DNA from: Hafnia alvei
GTDB taxonomy: Bacteria; Pseudomonadota; Gammaproteobacteria; Enterobacterales; Enterobacteriaceae
Length of the DNA: 64,000 nt
Direction of reading: 5' to 3'
Assembly: GCF_900095695.1 (NCBI RefSeq)
Contig: NZ_FMIQ01000062.1
Location: forward strand, 62,001 to 126,000
Below the pieces are notes generated by a model. That model was not told where the DNA came from. It saw only the letters and a program-made list of their open reading frames with translations, and did not search any database. Both the position numbers and the translations under genes were made by a program. Of this stretch, positions 63,312-64,000 are shown one piece after another (within the stretch, counting starts at the first letter, position 1; each line of letters begins with the position of its first letter).

Positions 63312-63478
63312 AGTTGCTCATTCACTCTTTTATGTCAGCGACCGCAATAGCGAGTCAGGCTACATAAGCCATCGAATGACGCCAAAGTAAGGTGCCTACC
63401 GTCCAATTATCGATAACAGTCGCTTATGCGCTTTATCAAACTCGGGGCGACACGTTGAGTGAGGCACCACCTATTTAA
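63312..63478 (+). ncRNA. glmY: GlmY small RNA
   Basis: Begins AGTTGCTCATTCAC and carries the conserved stretches CATCGAATGACGCC, CCGTCCAATTATCG, AGTCGCTTATGCGCTTTATC and GTTGAGTGAGGCACCACC, matching GlmY rather than GlmZ. Known role: GlmY sequesters RapZ, so that GlmZ survives and activates glmS translation for glucosamine-6-phosphate supply. It sits upstream of glrK, which with GlrR controls it. The 3' end is uncertain: no T-run follows 63478, but a hairpin ATGTCC/GGACAT does (63479-63519). Confidence 0.9.
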
Positions 63479-63624
63479 TGTCCGACTGTGATGATTGGTT
63501 CATCAGCTTGGGACATATAATGAATGACATTCGTCTTATCCGCCGTTGTACGGCACCGATGATGGTTCTACCTCATCAAACTGAAGACGAGAATTGCATT
63601 AGCGATATCATTCAAATAACAGAG

Positions 63625-63660
63625 CCCGAAGCCAGCTATCTGACTTCGGGTTTTTGTTTA
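63625..63660 (+). terminator. Intrinsic terminator before glrK
   Basis: CCCGAAG (63625-63631)/CTTCGGG (63644-63650) and TTTTTGTTT. It may end unprocessed glmY transcripts or read-through. Confidence 0.8.
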
Positions 63661-63728
63661 TCTGCGATCTGAAAATTGCTCCTCTTGCCGGACTCAGTTA
63701 GCATCTGGGCAAACCTTTGGGTAATGAG

Positions 63729-64000
63729 ATGATTTCCTTGAAGAGATGGCGTTTATTTCCTCGCTCCCTGCGTCAGCTGGTTCTACTGGCGTTCTTATTA
63801 GTCCTGCTTCCTTTGCTGGTGCTGGCGTATCAGGCCTATCAGGGGCTCAATAATTTGAGCTCGCAGGCTGCGGATATCAACCGCACCACGCTTTCTGACG
63901 CCCGCCGCAGCGAGGCGATGGCGAGCCTTGCGGTAGAGATAGAGCGCAGCTACAGGCAGTTTTGTGTTTTAGGCGATGAGTCGCTCTCTAAGCTTTATCA
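63729..64000 (+). CDS. glrK: GlrK (QseE) sensor histidine kinase, N-terminal part
   Basis: Partial gene cut by the right edge (about 90 codons). The N-terminus KRWRLFPRSLRQLVLLAFLL with a long first membrane helix and then ADINRTTLSDARRSEAM and IERSYRQFCVLGDESL aligns with E. coli GlrK, the kinase of the sigma-54 activator GlrR. The start may be ATG 63729 or the TTG three codons later. It is directly downstream of glmY, its regulatory target. Confidence 0.9.
   Translation, partial: MISLKRWRLFPRSLRQLVLLAFLLVLLPLLVLAYQAYQGLNNLSSQAADINRTTLSDARRSEAMASLAVEIERSYRQFCVLGDESLSKLY

Noticed and set aside
63160-63390. 76-codon frame over the glmY promoter
   Set aside because: It overlaps the sigma-54 promoter and the 5' half of the glmY RNA; its composition reflects the AT-rich control region.
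63478-63672. 64-codon frame between glmY and glrK
   Set aside because: It ends inside or beyond the intrinsic terminator at 63625-63660 and lacks a ribosome-binding site.

Overview
This is a chromosomal segment of a gammaproteobacterium of the order Enterobacterales. Almost every gene has a recognisable E. coli counterpart at clear but moderate divergence, and the cadCBA-dtpC lysine decarboxylase block beside tilS, together with the overall gene order, suggests Hafnia or a close relative (Hafniaceae). The genus is an inference from memory, not a computed placement. Neighbourhoods that are far apart on the E. coli map lie end to end here.

Region 1 (1-11040) follows E. coli csdE through yqcA: csdE-csdA, ygdI, the sRNA gcvB divergent from gcvA, ygdD-rlmM, xni, ppnN, queF, then syd, the CsrA-sponge sRNA csrB and yqcC-truC-yqcA. 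The fucose genes and sdaCB, which separate rlmM, xni and ppnN in E. coli, are absent. Region 2 (11041-11834) has no credible gene but is dense in structure: a 15-bp tandem repeat, two inverted ~210-bp elements rich in hairpins with GGA in the loop, and between them a (GTCTTTT)10 array. It lies exactly at the join to the next block.

Region 3 (11835-49739) follows the E. coli 4-minute region: yaeH, dapD, glnD, map, then rpsB-tsf-pyrH-frr-dxr-uppS-cdsA-rseP-bamA-skp-lpxD-fabZ-lpxA-lpxB-rnhB-dnaE-accA, which covers translation, isoprenoid and phospholipid synthesis, outer-membrane assembly, lipid A, replication and fatty-acid synthesis. It continues through gloA2, tilS, rof, yaeP, yaeQ, arfB and nlpE. 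Where E. coli keeps ldcC near gloA2, this genome carries the acid-response set cadC, cadB, cadA and dtpC between gloA2 and tilS. A repeat cluster and a small c-type cytochrome gene lie between tilS and rof.

Region 4 (49740-64000) follows the E. coli yfhL-pgpC-tadA-mltF-purL-glmY-glrK region, with an iron-type alcohol dehydrogenase and a periplasmic rhodanese inserted before tadA. Between purL and the glmY control region sits a foreign-looking pair: a type VI secretion lipase-like protein whose expected catalytic serine is glycine, and a Tli4-like lipoprotein that is probably its immunity partner. The sRNA glmY follows with a sigma-54 promoter and GlrR-type sites, then the start of glrK.

The most interesting items are the inverted GGA-hairpin elements around the heptamer array at 11133-11660, and the orphan effector-immunity pair at 59458-62964 with a rewritten active site.
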